From Cellulophaga tyrosinoxydans (lineage in GTDB: Bacteria > Bacteroidota > Bacteroidia > Flavobacteriales > Flavobacteriaceae): 64,000 bases of DNA. Positions 54,178-63,633 of this stretch are shown in pieces. Location of the stretch: assembly GCF_900176415.1 (NCBI RefSeq), contig NZ_FWXO01000002.1:248001-312000 (forward strand), in the 5' to 3' direction. Position numbers and translations under genes: made by a program. Every line of letters begins with the position of its first letter. The stretch's first letter is position 1. The notes beneath the pieces were generated by a model, which worked only from the letters and a program-made list of their open reading frames with translations, was not told the origin of the DNA and did not search any database.

Positions 54178-54555
54178 CTAGATGAATTCTGGAGGGTTTG
54201 AAACGTCTTGAGTAAAAAGACCGGATATAAAAACTACAGGTACTTTAAATATTTTGGTGTCACCATTAACTAATGGTGAAGCTAAATTATAATCAGAATT
54301 TATTTGATAGAAAACAATATTCTGAATTTCGGAGCTAGATTGTTTTTTACCAAAAGGGTTTTCTTTTTGCTGCTCTGTCTCTTGAGCCAATTTTGTCATT
54401 AAATAACATTTACCATTACATTGTAGTTCTGGTTTATCTTTATTTTCGCATAGGACATTAACTATGTAATCATAATTTACAACATACTCTACTACGGGCC
54501 AAAATGGCTTAAACAGCATGGTAATTGTTAGTATTATGACTATAAAATTTTTCAT
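54178..54555 (-). CDS. small Cys-containing protein of the copper operon
   Basis: 125 aa. One hydrophobic N-terminal segment, then YVVNYDYIVNVLC36ENKDKPELQC46NGKC50YL. This small conserved Bacteroidota protein is often near metal receptor genes; three cysteines suggest metal handling. Starts at 54555, only 5 nt from the predicted -7 base, so its mRNA may be nearly leaderless. Function unknown. Confidence 0.7.
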   Translation of the reverse strand: MKNFIVIILTITMLFKPFWPVVEYVVNYDYIVNVLCENKDKPELQCNGKCYLMTKLAQETEQQKENPFGKKQSSSEIQNIVFYQINSDYNLASPLVNGDTKIFKVPVVFISGLFTQDVSNPPEFI

Positions 54556-54560
54556 CTCGG

Positions 54561-54604
54561 CAAAGATAAATACTTAATTAAATTTAATAGATGATAATTG
54601 TCAG
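54561..54604 (-). promoter_or_regulatory. copper operon promoter with Crp/Fnr-type site
   Basis: On the minus strand TATCTTTG (plus 54561-54568). TGATAATTGTCA at 54592-54603 is a TGA-N6-TCA palindrome centred at 54597.5, 36.5 bp from 54561, the same spacing as at the nos operon. A separate perfect palindrome TTATCATGATAA lies at 54620-54631. Confidence 0.6.
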
Positions 54605-54666
54605 AAAATGAGTTAACACTTATCATGATAAAAAAATAAATTCTTCTACAGAGATGGTGCATAGTA

Positions 54667-57600
54667 CTATTTTAATAAACGAAAATTATTTTGCTCCTCT
54701 GGGGTAGTTTTTCGGTTATACGTACTATCAAATCTTGGGTCAGAAATATAAACCATACGTTCTTGCATGGTAACTTCTATACTTAAAAAATCGAATTCAG
54801 AAACTACTTTGCCAGTAATGCGATAAATACCTTTGCCTCTAAAAGGATATTTTGCAGCTACAGGTGGAAAATGTACGGTATCTATCCAATGTCCGTTTTG
54901 ATCTAAAAAAGTGCCAAAATACATCCGATCTCCTTTTGATGTTCCTGTATTTTTAACAGTAACCAAGTACCCATAAATTACAATGGTCTTATGAAGATAC
55001 TTACCAAGATCATTACTAGTAATTGTGCTTGTAGGAGGTTTTTGAAGCAACATAAAAGAATCATACAAAGTAAAACCTAATAACTCTAGTTGATCAAACG
55101 CATTTTCTAAATCGGTAATTGTAAACTTAGGCAACTCAAAATGTTTGGTTTTTACTTTAAATAATTGTTGCTGCAATTCATGCACAGGCACATGATTATT
55201 TTTATAATGTGCCTGCCACAATAAACTTCTTTTATCTATTTGTAAAGAACGGAACGCATCTATCCGTATTAAAATATCTAATTGTTCTATTGAGAGTGCT
55301 GCTCGAGTAGTAAAATCATCAAAAGAAGTGAATTTTCCGTTTAAACGTGCCTTGCCAATTTTAAGCATGGTGTACTTTTCAAGTCCTTGTAAATGTTGAA
55401 AGCCTAGATAAATTTCTTTACCACGAATTATAGTTTCAATACTACTGGTATTTATACATGGCGGATGCACTAATGCGCCGTTCATTTTAGCTTCATGCAC
55501 ATAGGTTTCAATGTTATAAAATCCGCCACCATTATTAATAGTAGCCACCATATATTCTAATGGATAATAACATTTTAAAAACAGACTTTGGTATGATTCT
55601 ACGGCATAAGAAGCAGAATGCCCTTTGGCAAATGCATAACCAGCGAAGCTTTCTATTTGTCGCCAAACCTCAAAAATAACGTCATCTGGTTCTCCTTTTT
55701 TTCTACAATTAGCAACAAATTTATCTTTCACTGCCTGAAACTCTTCACGAGAACGGTACTTACCACTCATTCCTCTTCGTAATACATCTGCTTCTCCTAA
55801 ATCTAAATCAGCATAATGGTGCGCCACTTTTATCACATCTTCTTGGTATACCATAACGCCATAGGTATCTGGCATTATACTCCATAATACTGGGTGTGCT
55901 TCTTTTCTGCGTTCTGGATTTTTATGTCGTAAAATATATTCTCGCATCATGCCACTTTTTGCCACTCCAGGGCGTATTATAGAACTTGCCGCCACCAAGG
56001 TTAAATAATCACTTACGCCTAGTTTTTTTAGCAACATTCGCATAGCCGGTGATTCTACATAAAAGCAACCTATACATTCCGCTTGCTCAATCATGGCATT
56101 AATCTTAGCATCTTTAAAAAAAGGCTTTGCATTATGAATATCTGGCAGCACTACACTTGGATGATTTTCTTTAACAATCGTAATTGCATCTTTTATTTTT
56201 CCTAAACCACGCTGACCTAAAATATCGAACTTATGCAAACCCACATCTTCAGCAATATGCATATCAAACTGTACCGTTGGGAAACCCTTTGGCGGTACAT
56301 GTGTTGCCGAATAATAATGTATTGGTTTTTCTGAAATAAGAATCCCAGCTGCGTGAATACTCAAATAATTAGGTTTTCCATTTAAATAGGATGCATAACG
56401 CAAAACCAAAACCGAGAGTTCATCTAATTCACTTATAACATATTTTCCATCACTGAGCTTATCTATTTCATGCTTTGGTAGTCCGAATACTTTTCCCAAC
56501 TCCCGCACTGCTCCACTGTGCTTAAAAGTTACATAAGCCCCCAAAAGTGCCACTTGGTTGTTCGTACTAAATTCTTCAAAAATAAAACGCGTAACATCTT
56601 CACGATCCCATGTAGAAAAATCAATATCAAAATCCGGTGGACTAGCGCGGTATAAGTTCATAAAGCGTTCAAAATATAAATCCAATTCTATAGGATCTAC
56701 ATCGGTAATTTCGAGCAAATAAGCCACAATACTATTAGCACCACTACCACGACCTACATGGTAATAGTCTTTAGATTTTGCGTATTGTATAATCTTCCAA
56801 TTAATTAAAAAGAAGCTGACGAAATTCTGTTGCTTTATAAGCGCAAGTTCTTTTTCTAAACGCTGTTTTATAGCTGGAGTAATACAATCATAGCGTTTGG
56901 GTAAGCCAATTTCGCAAAGTGCTATTAATTTTTTGTAATCTTCATCTAGACTACCAAAAACACACTTTAAATTCTGACTTTCTTTTGTTTTAGTAAAATT
57001 GAATTCTATACTACACTGCAACAACAATGACTTTGTGTTCTCTAAAATATACGGATACTCTTCAAATGCTTTTTCGATAAATTCTACCGGAATCATTTTA
57101 CAGTCAGGACTGCCTTGTTGTGTTTCCGGAAGCTTACTTAACAACATATTAGTATCTATAGCCCGTAAAAGCCGGTGGATATTAAAATGGCGCTTATTAC
57201 GAAAAGTAACAGTGTGTAGCACAACTAACTTATGGGTAAAACTGCTTAATTTTGAGAAACGTAATTTATGAATATCCGTAAGTTTTACACCTATAAATTC
57301 ATGTTCTAAAAAAGTTGTTTTTTCTAGAAGAAGAATTTTTTCAAAAGGATAAATAATAATACAATTTTCAAGTAGTGGTGCGTTTTCTGGAAAGTCTTTT
57401 TTGTTATGTAAATATTCAGATAGAAAATTATTTAGCACTAAAAAACCATCATTATTTTTTGCTAAACCTACATAACATTGATCAGCACCATTCCTGAAAT
57501 CTATTCCAATACTAGGAGTAATACCATAATCAGGAGCTTTTCTTATAAAATTTAAACACCCAGAGGTGTTATTAATATCGGTAAGTGCAAAATGTGTACA

Positions 57601-57687
57601 ACCATGCTGTTGCGCTATCTCTAAAAGCTCTATTTCAGATAACGTTCCATAGCGTAAACTATAATATGAATGGTTGTTTAAGTACAT
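54667..57687 (-). CDS. dnaE2: error-prone DNA polymerase III alpha (DnaE2/ImuC type)
   Basis: 1006 aa, DnaE2 length (shorter than DnaE1). Starts with a PHP-like domain (NNHSYYSLRYGTLSE; the first His of HxH is Asn). The polymerase palm has SPPDFDIDFS near residue 350. Central thumb/fingers include GRGSGANSIVAYLL. A C-terminal OB domain (KTIVIYGYLVTVKNTG) is present. It works with Y-family polymerases in SOS mutagenesis. Same operon as the DinB-type gene 23 nt upstream; no imuA is in the window. Confidence 0.93.
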   Translation of the reverse strand: MYLNNHSYYSLRYGTLSEIELLEIAQQHGCTHFALTDINNTSGCLNFIRKAPDYGITPSIGIDFRNGADQCYVGLAKNNDGFLVLNNFLSEYLHNKKDFPENAPLLENCIIIYPFEKILLLEKTTFLEHEFIGVKLTDIHKLRFSKLSSFTHKLVVLHTVTFRNKRHFNIHRLLRAIDTNMLLSKLPETQQGSPDCKMIPVEFIEKAFEEYPYILENTKSLLLQCSIEFNFTKTKESQNLKCVFGSLDEDYKKLIALCEIGLPKRYDCITPAIKQRLEKELALIKQQNFVSFFLINWKIIQYAKSKDYYHVGRGSGANSIVAYLLEITDVDPIELDLYFERFMNLYRASPPDFDIDFSTWDREDVTRFIFEEFSTNNQVALLGAYVTFKHSGAVRELGKVFGLPKHEIDKLSDGKYVISELDELSVLVLRYASYLNGKPNYLSIHAAGILISEKPIHYYSATHVPPKGFPTVQFDMHIAEDVGLHKFDILGQRGLGKIKDAITIVKENHPSVVLPDIHNAKPFFKDAKINAMIEQAECIGCFYVESPAMRMLLKKLGVSDYLTLVAASSIIRPGVAKSGMMREYILRHKNPERRKEAHPVLWSIMPDTYGVMVYQEDVIKVAHHYADLDLGEADVLRRGMSGKYRSREEFQAVKDKFVANCRKKGEPDDVIFEVWRQIESFAGYAFAKGHSASYAVESYQSLFLKCYYPLEYMVATINNGGGFYNIETYVHEAKMNGALVHPPCINTSSIETIIRGKEIYLGFQHLQGLEKYTMLKIGKARLNGKFTSFDDFTTRAALSIEQLDILIRIDAFRSLQIDKRSLLWQAHYKNNHVPVHELQQQLFKVKTKHFELPKFTITDLENAFDQLELLGFTLYDSFMLLQKPPTSTITSNDLGKYLHKTIVIYGYLVTVKNTGTSKGDRMYFGTFLDQNGHWIDTVHFPPVAAKYPFRGKGIYRITGKVVSEFDFLSIEVTMQERMVYISDPRFDSTYNRKTTPEEQNNFRLLK

Positions 57688-57710
57688 TTTTGCGTTGTAT
57701 TAACTAAGTA

Positions 57711-58931
57711 TTATTGGTGCCTGTGCGCCAAAACAATAGGTGGTTCTCCGTTAAAAGGATTGGTAAAGTTGCCAATGGTACGCGCACTATCCCCTAGAGT
57801 TATAGCACGCATAACACTCCTATCGCCATATTTAACACGTATAGCATCCATGGCTTTATACAAATTCACGGTTTTGTTCTCATCATCAAATAAATTAATC
57901 TGGTAGGTACCTGCGGTTAAAGCACTATAACGCACCCCAACAAGACGTATTAACATGCGCCTATTGTATAATTTTTCAAAAAGCTCCAATACTACAGGGA
58001 TTAAATGATGGTCTGCAGAGGTATATGGAATTTTGATTTGCTTGGAGTAGGTCTGAAAATCTGAATACCTAATTTTCACAGTCACACAAGAAGTAAGCTT
58101 TCCTCCTCTTCTAAGCTGAAATGCTAAATTTTCAGCCATAGCAACAATGGTGGTTTTCAACGCCACAACATCGGTAGTATCTTGTCCATAGGTACGCTCG
58201 CTAGAGATTGATTTACGTTCGTGGTAAGCCACTAGGGGCGTATTGTCAATACCGTTAGCACGTTGCCATATTACTTGTCCGTTTTTACCAAATACCGATG
58301 TCATCATTTCTAATGGCATCTGCTGTACGGTATGAATGTTCTTAACGCCCATATTGCAGAAAATTCTATATGTCTTTTCTCCAACTAGTGGAATTTTCTT
58401 TATGGATAAAGGGGCTAAAAATGGTTTTTCATACCCAATATCAATCATTAGTTGATTATTAGGTTTCGCTTCGTTGGTGGCTACTTTAGAAACTGTTTTG
58501 TTTATAGAAAGACCAATAGATATTGGTAATCCAGACTCGCGAAATACTTTGTTTCTGAGTTCAGAAGAAAATTTATAGCAACCAAAAAACCGATCCATTC
58601 CTGTAAGGTCTGCATAGAACTCGTCTACACTAGACTTTTCTAAAAGTGGCACTTCACTTTGAAGAATCTCTGTTACTTGTTTTGAAAAATTCGTATAGGT
58701 ACCTGCATTGCCTCTAATATATATGGCATGAGGACAAAGTTGCCGTGCCATTTTCATGGGCATACCAGAATGCACCCCATAGGCACGTGTTTCGTAGCTA
58801 GCAGCACTCACCACTCCTCTATCCCCAGTACCGCCAACTATGATAGCTTTGTTTTTTAAACTACTATCAAGCAAGCGCTCGCAGGAAACAAAAAATGTAT
58901 CTAAATCTAGATGCAATATGGTGCGGTTCAT
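57711..58931 (-). CDS. dinB: Y-family DNA polymerase (DinB/ImuB type)
   Basis: 406 aa. Catalytic acids D9, D11 in HLDLDTFFV and D103/E104 in KSSVDEFYA are intact, so it should be active, unlike classical ImuB. A clamp-binding motif QINLF is near residues 345-349. Translesion polymerase IV-type. It is the first gene of the dnaE2 operon, behind two palindromic operators. Confidence 0.92.
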   Translation of the reverse strand: MNRTILHLDLDTFFVSCERLLDSSLKNKAIIVGGTGDRGVVSAASYETRAYGVHSGMPMKMARQLCPHAIYIRGNAGTYTNFSKQVTEILQSEVPLLEKSSVDEFYADLTGMDRFFGCYKFSSELRNKVFRESGLPISIGLSINKTVSKVATNEAKPNNQLMIDIGYEKPFLAPLSIKKIPLVGEKTYRIFCNMGVKNIHTVQQMPLEMMTSVFGKNGQVIWQRANGIDNTPLVAYHERKSISSERTYGQDTTDVVALKTTIVAMAENLAFQLRRGGKLTSCVTVKIRYSDFQTYSKQIKIPYTSADHHLIPVVLELFEKLYNRRMLIRLVGVRYSALTAGTYQINLFDDENKTVNLYKAMDAIRVKYGDRSVMRAITLGDSARTIGNFTNPFNGEPPIVLAHRHQ

Positions 58932-58936
58932 TATTA

Positions 58937-58971
58937 TTTGGATTTAATCCAAAATTATGGAATATTTCCAT
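58937..58971 (-). promoter_or_regulatory. twin palindromic operators and promoter of dinB-dnaE2
   Basis: TTTGGATTTAATCCAAA at 58937-58953 and ATGGAATATTTCCAT at 58957-58971 both contain TGGA-N5-TCCA and are centred 19 bp apart. The minus-strand -7 element TAATTTTG (plus 58950-58957) lies between and overlaps them. The first palindrome covers the predicted transcription start. Layout typical of a repressor-controlled SOS-type promoter. Confidence 0.7.
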
Positions 58972-59071
58972 ATTAAAAAACATAATGTTACTATCATTTT
59001 ATTGAAATAGCATTAGCCAAATTATATTGTACTAAAGAATAGAATAGGAATAGGTAATGAAAAGAATAATT

Positions 59072-59530
59072 TTAGAAAATACCCTTGATTTTCAAAACAG
59101 AAGGAATCCAAATCATAAGAGAAGAAAAGAAAATACCTATTGTGTTTGCTAGAAAGGCTTTTTTACGTTCAATTTTAAAAAGGTATGTAGCAATACTACC
59201 AGCATAAACACCTGTTCCTGGCAAAGGCAACATCACAAAAAACATAAGTCCCCAAAAACCATATTTTTTAATTTTATCACCAGAACCAACTTTAGCTTTT
59301 CGGGCAACATAAATTGCAGATTTTTTGTAAAAATTCCATCGTAGAAAATAATGGTTTACTTTATCTAAGAAAAACATCATTAAAGGAAAAACAAGTACGT
59401 TAGCTATAAAACAAAATAGGAAAACTAAATAGATATTTAATCCTTTCAATAAACCAAAAGGAATACCCAGTTTAGCTTCTCCCAAAGGAGAGATACTCCA
59501 TAATATTGCAATTATAAAATCTGTAACCAC
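59072..59530 (-). CDS. small multidrug export-like membrane protein (COG2426)
   Basis: 152 aa with about four helices. LSPLGEAKLGIPFGLLKG and FVMLPLPGTGVYAGSIATYLF are the family's landmarks. The substrate is unproven. It stands alone between the mutagenesis operon and the exopolysaccharide genes. Confidence 0.85.
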   Translation of the reverse strand: MVTDFIIAILWSISPLGEAKLGIPFGLLKGLNIYLVFLFCFIANVLVFPLMMFFLDKVNHYFLRWNFYKKSAIYVARKAKVGSGDKIKKYGFWGLMFFVMLPLPGTGVYAGSIATYLFKIERKKAFLANTIGIFFSSLMIWIPSVLKIKGIF

Positions 59531-59662
59531 TTTTTTTTTGCAAAAGTAGTATTACCAAAATTATAAAGCATCAATTGGAATCATAAAAAATAACTAAATC
59601 TTATAAATAGTATTTAGTACTGTTCGCTTATATAAGGTATTTTTGTAAAAAATTAAATTTCA

Positions 59663-60400
59663 ATGTTTCATATTTTCAGTAAAAAACATTTTCTAGTAGA
59701 CCTACTAAACGGTTTTGTTGATATTCACAATCATATTCTCCCAGGTATAGACGATGGAGCAAAAACAGTAGAAGATTCTATTAGTTTAATTAAAGCTTTT
59801 TCCGAAATAGGTATTGAAAAATTTATAGCTACACCACATATTATGGATAATTATTATCCAAACAATTTTCAAACTATAAACCAATCATTAATTCAAGTGA
59901 AAAATGAATTAATTAAAGAAGAAATGACACAGGTTTCAATAGAAGCTGCCGCCGAACATATGATAGATGGTAATTTTGAAAATATTTTAGATAGATCAGA
60001 GATAATGCCTATTCAAAAAAATTACTTGCTTGTAGAAATGTCTTATTTACAACCTTCACTAAATTTTGACACCGCTATAGAAAAAATAGGTTCTGCGAGA
60101 TACTTTCCCATATTTGCTCATCCAGAACGTTATAACTACTTACATAATACCAACAAATATGATAAGTATAAACAAACAGGCATATTGTTTCAACTAAACA
60201 TATTATCCTTAGGAGGGTATTATGGTGATAGTGTAAAGCGTTGTGCAAACAAGTTATTGGAGGAAGGTAAAATTGATTTTTTAGCTTCAGATGTACATCA
60301 CCTGAATCACCTTGAAGAACTTAAAAAAATTCAACTCAAACAAAAAACAATTGATAGGCTAATTCCTATAATAGACAAGACTATTTACAACTTTAGTTAA
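59663..60400 (+). CDS. CpsB/YwqE-type tyrosine-protein phosphatase (PHP fold)
   Basis: 245 aa. FVDIHNHILPGIDDGAKT at the start, then TPHIMDNY, AAEHMID, HPERY and SDVHHL: the His/Asp metal ligands of the PHP phosphatase family. It dephosphorylates tyrosine kinases of exopolysaccharide synthesis, here probably the Wzc homologue, with which it converges and overlaps by 4 nt. Confidence 0.93.
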   Translation: MFHIFSKKHFLVDLLNGFVDIHNHILPGIDDGAKTVEDSISLIKAFSEIGIEKFIATPHIMDNYYPNNFQTINQSLIQVKNELIKEEMTQVSIEAAAEHMIDGNFENILDRSEIMPIQKNYLLVEMSYLQPSLNFDTAIEKIGSARYFPIFAHPERYNYLHNTNKYDKYKQTGILFQLNILSLGGYYGDSVKRCANKLLEEGKIDFLASDVHHLNHLEELKKIQLKQKTIDRLIPIIDKTIYNFS

Positions 60401-62787
60401 GCCCAAAATTTCCACCATTTTTTCACTTCTGCTGAATAACCATAACCATATTTACCACCGTATCCTAAATCTGTATTTTTAACATCATTAACAACAAAAG
60501 ATAATTCTTTTAATTTGCCTTCTTTTACAAGATTCAATGGGTAATCAATTACTTTTTGTTCTGTTACACCAGCTCTCACAACATATACAATTTGACTAGC
60601 ATATTCACTTATGAGCACGGTATCTGTGACTACTAATAATGGCGCTGTATCTACAATTACATAATCATATTTTTCTGAAGCCTCATCCAATAAAGTCTTC
60701 ATACGATCACTCATTAATAATTCCGAAGGGTTTGGCGGAATTTTTCCTGAATAAATAATATCAATAGCATTTGAACCACTTACTATTTTCTCGGTAATTT
60801 CATTAAGCTCAGTTGCAGAATCATATAAAAATTCGGTTAAACCTATAGAGTTACCTCTAACAGCATTTCCTTTTTGATCTACACTATTATTATTAAAAAA
60901 AGTATATAATTTAGGATTTCTAATATCTGCACCGATTAGCAAAGTTTTCTTTCCTGTATTCGAAAATATCATTGCTAAATTAGAAGCTAAAAATGTTTTT
61001 CCCTCTCCAGAAACACTTGAAGTAACATATATAATATTATTCTTGCCTTTACTTTTCTTAGATTTAATAACATAATCTAAATTGGTTCTTAATATTCTTA
61101 GTGATTCTGCAAGTATGGAACGATCATTGTCTAAAATAAGCTTTGATTCTTTTTTGCCTAAATGAGGAATTTCTGCTAAAACGGGTATGTTTTTTGCAAT
61201 TTTTTCTAATCCAATTTTATTATGAACTTTATTATCCAATAAATCTTTTGCGTAGATTATAGAAAACGGAATTATAAGCCCCATAATTAAAGAAGCTAAT
61301 AAAACAACATTTCGCTTTGGAGAAACTGGAAAACGACTAGAGGCATAAGCAGCATCAATTACTTTAGATTTTGCCGCTGCAGAGGCATAAGCAATTTGTG
61401 ATTCCTCTCTTTTCTGCAGTAAATACAAGTATAAAGATTCAGTGGTTTGCTGTTTTCTTGTAATATCTCTTAAAGCCTGTTGATTTTTTGGAGCTGAATA
61501 TAAACTAGAATTTATTCTGGATTGTTGCCCGGCTAAACTATTTAGTTTTAAACTCAAGTTTTCAGTCATTCCACTTAAACTTGATTTGATAGTACTTCTC
61601 AAACCAGAGATTTGCTGATCTAAAGATACAATTATCGGGTTTTTTTCATTAGAACTTTCAAGTAATCGCTTACGCTCTGCTACTAATTGATTATAAGTTG
61701 CAGTATTACTAGTAATAGATTGGTCCGCCAACCCTATGTTTGATGGCAATAGCTGATATCCATTTTGGTTATCAACCTCTTGCCTCATAGCGTCCGCCAC
61801 CATTAATTGATATCTTGCATCTTCTAACTCTTGTTGATTAGATGCCCCTGCGCTTAAATTAATATTGGTTTGAGATCCGATATCCGATATCCCCTTATTG
61901 GTCATGAAATCAACAGCATTTTGATCTACCGAAGATAAATTAGATGCAATTTGAGTTATTCTATCATTAATAAAATCAGAGGTTTTGTCAGCTACAGATT
62001 TTCTATCGGCAACTCCATTGGCATTATAATTTTTCACCAACTCATTTATAATATCAATAGCTTTATTTTGTATCGGGTCTGTTAATTTAATAGTAACAAT
62101 ATTCGATAATTTATCTAATTGATTAATTTTTATCTTGCTTTGATAATATTGAGCTACCTCGCCTACTGGATTTATACTAATTTGAAATTTTTTGCCCTTG
62201 TAAGCCTTTACATTAGTACTTGTCGGAGTTATTATAATATCTCCTGCTGGTGTTTTAAAATTTTTACCAAAGGATAATACTTTCACAGGCACATCTTCAT
62301 CTTCTGTATAGCCAAATGTGGTCTCTGAAGAATACGTTATAAAAAAACTAAACTTAGAGTTATTGATAGTGGAATCCGCAGCTAAAAAATTAATCTTAAA
62401 TGGCCTTGGCTGTGCATATAGTTCCGAACTCATAATATTACCAATTGCAGTAGTGGTAATATTTAATTTTAATTTTTTCACAACTTCTATTAAATTGGAA
62501 CGAGATTTTATCATCTCTATTTCATCAAGCACTTCATTGCCGCTTTGAGAAAATATATCCAAATCTTTAAAAACACTTAATTCTGAGGCTGCACCATCTT
62601 CTTCTATAATTTGTATTTTAGCTTCTGCTGCATATTGAGGAGTGGTATAGCGTAAATATATTAATGCAAGTCCAATGGAAATAATCGCAGCTAACAAAAA
62701 CCAAATCCAATGTTTTAAGTACGTTTGAAGGACAGTCTTAATATCCATATTATTTGCATTTGGAGAAATTCCAGAATTCAAGCTCAT
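60397..62787 (-). CDS. wzc: polysaccharide co-polymerase / tyrosine autokinase (Wzc type)
   Basis: 796 aa. N-terminal Wzz domain with a membrane helix near residues 31-50, long coiled coil (about 250-480), second membrane helix about 500-520, then a BY-kinase domain with Walker A TSSVSGEGKTF, Walker A' (LLIGADIR) and VIVDTAPLL. A Tyr-rich tail (YGGKYGYGYS) is the autophosphorylation site. Controls polymer length and export with the Wza-like protein. Confidence 0.94.
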   Translation of the reverse strand: MSLNSGISPNANNMDIKTVLQTYLKHWIWFLLAAIISIGLALIYLRYTTPQYAAEAKIQIIEEDGAASELSVFKDLDIFSQSGNEVLDEIEMIKSRSNLIEVVKKLKLNITTTAIGNIMSSELYAQPRPFKINFLAADSTINNSKFSFFITYSSETTFGYTEDEDVPVKVLSFGKNFKTPAGDIIITPTSTNVKAYKGKKFQISINPVGEVAQYYQSKIKINQLDKLSNIVTIKLTDPIQNKAIDIINELVKNYNANGVADRKSVADKTSDFINDRITQIASNLSSVDQNAVDFMTNKGISDIGSQTNINLSAGASNQQELEDARYQLMVADAMRQEVDNQNGYQLLPSNIGLADQSITSNTATYNQLVAERKRLLESSNEKNPIIVSLDQQISGLRSTIKSSLSGMTENLSLKLNSLAGQQSRINSSLYSAPKNQQALRDITRKQQTTESLYLYLLQKREESQIAYASAAAKSKVIDAAYASSRFPVSPKRNVVLLASLIMGLIIPFSIIYAKDLLDNKVHNKIGLEKIAKNIPVLAEIPHLGKKESKLILDNDRSILAESLRILRTNLDYVIKSKKSKGKNNIIYVTSSVSGEGKTFLASNLAMIFSNTGKKTLLIGADIRNPKLYTFFNNNSVDQKGNAVRGNSIGLTEFLYDSATELNEITEKIVSGSNAIDIIYSGKIPPNPSELLMSDRMKTLLDEASEKYDYVIVDTAPLLVVTDTVLISEYASQIVYVVRAGVTEQKVIDYPLNLVKEGKLKELSFVVNDVKNTDLGYGGKYGYGYSAEVKKWWKFWA

Positions 62788-62814
62788 TTGAAAAATATTA
62801 TTTAACTGAAACTA

Positions 62815-63597
62815 TTAATTTCTTGTAAGGATCAGAATTGTAGATGAAATTAAAATTGAAGCTATTGATACCATTAATGTAGCTCTATTATCTAATGAAG
62901 AATTGGTAATTGCAGACTTATTAGGCTCTACATAAACCACATCATTTTGTGTTAAATAATAAACGGGAGATTTCATAGCTTCTTTACTTGTTAAATCTAT
63001 TCTATGATGTACAAATGTTCCATTAAAATCACGAATTACTAAAATATTATTACGTATACCTTTTATATTTAAATCGCCTGCAAGGCCAATTGCTTCAAGA
63101 ATTGTAATTTGTTCCCCATTAACAGGATATGTTCCTGGTCTATTCACTTCTCCCAAAACAGAAATAGTAAAGTTTTTTAAACGTATGTTAATTATAGGAT
63201 CTTTTAAATAATCGGACAATTTTTGAGTCAATAATTCGCGCACCTCCTCTGATGATAATCCTGCAATTTTAATTTTACCAATAACCGGAAAGTCTATGCT
63301 TCCACTTTCGTCTATTATATAATCTACTTGTTCTTGCATTCCCCCTCCACCGGATTCTCTGCCACCTCTAAATAGATTAAAAGGCGCACTTGCCTCAGGA
63401 TTTAAGGTAGATACAAATATACTAACCACGTCATCTACTTTAAATTTAGAAATAAATGGTGTTTGATCTACTATGGTCTCATAAGCACCAACATCTTGAA
63501 AATAAACTACTTTCTTTTTTGATCCACAAGAGGTTAAAAATATTGTAGCTGATAGGAGTAATAATATTAAATTAAGCTTTCGGTTAGTGTTGAACAT
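62815..63597 (-). CDS. wza: polysaccharide export lipoprotein (Wza type)
   Basis: 260 aa. Lipobox LTSC with C24. Poly_export and SLBB domains: FKVDDVVSIFVST, VIGKIKIAGLSSEEV, FTISVLGEVNRPGTYPV. A C-terminal membrane helix ends TLILTRN. Bacteroidota members are shorter than E. coli Wza. It lies 27 nt upstream of wzc in one operon. Confidence 0.93.
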   Translation of the reverse strand: MFNTNRKLNLILLLLSATIFLTSCGSKKKVVYFQDVGAYETIVDQTPFISKFKVDDVVSIFVSTLNPEASAPFNLFRGGRESGGGGMQEQVDYIIDESGSIDFPVIGKIKIAGLSSEEVRELLTQKLSDYLKDPIINIRLKNFTISVLGEVNRPGTYPVNGEQITILEAIGLAGDLNIKGIRNNILVIRDFNGTFVHHRIDLTSKEAMKSPVYYLTQNDVVYVEPNKSAITNSSLDNRATLMVSIASILISSTILILTRN

Positions 63598-63633
63598 ATA
63601 ATTAGTTTTAAAGATTAAAAGTATACAAAATGT

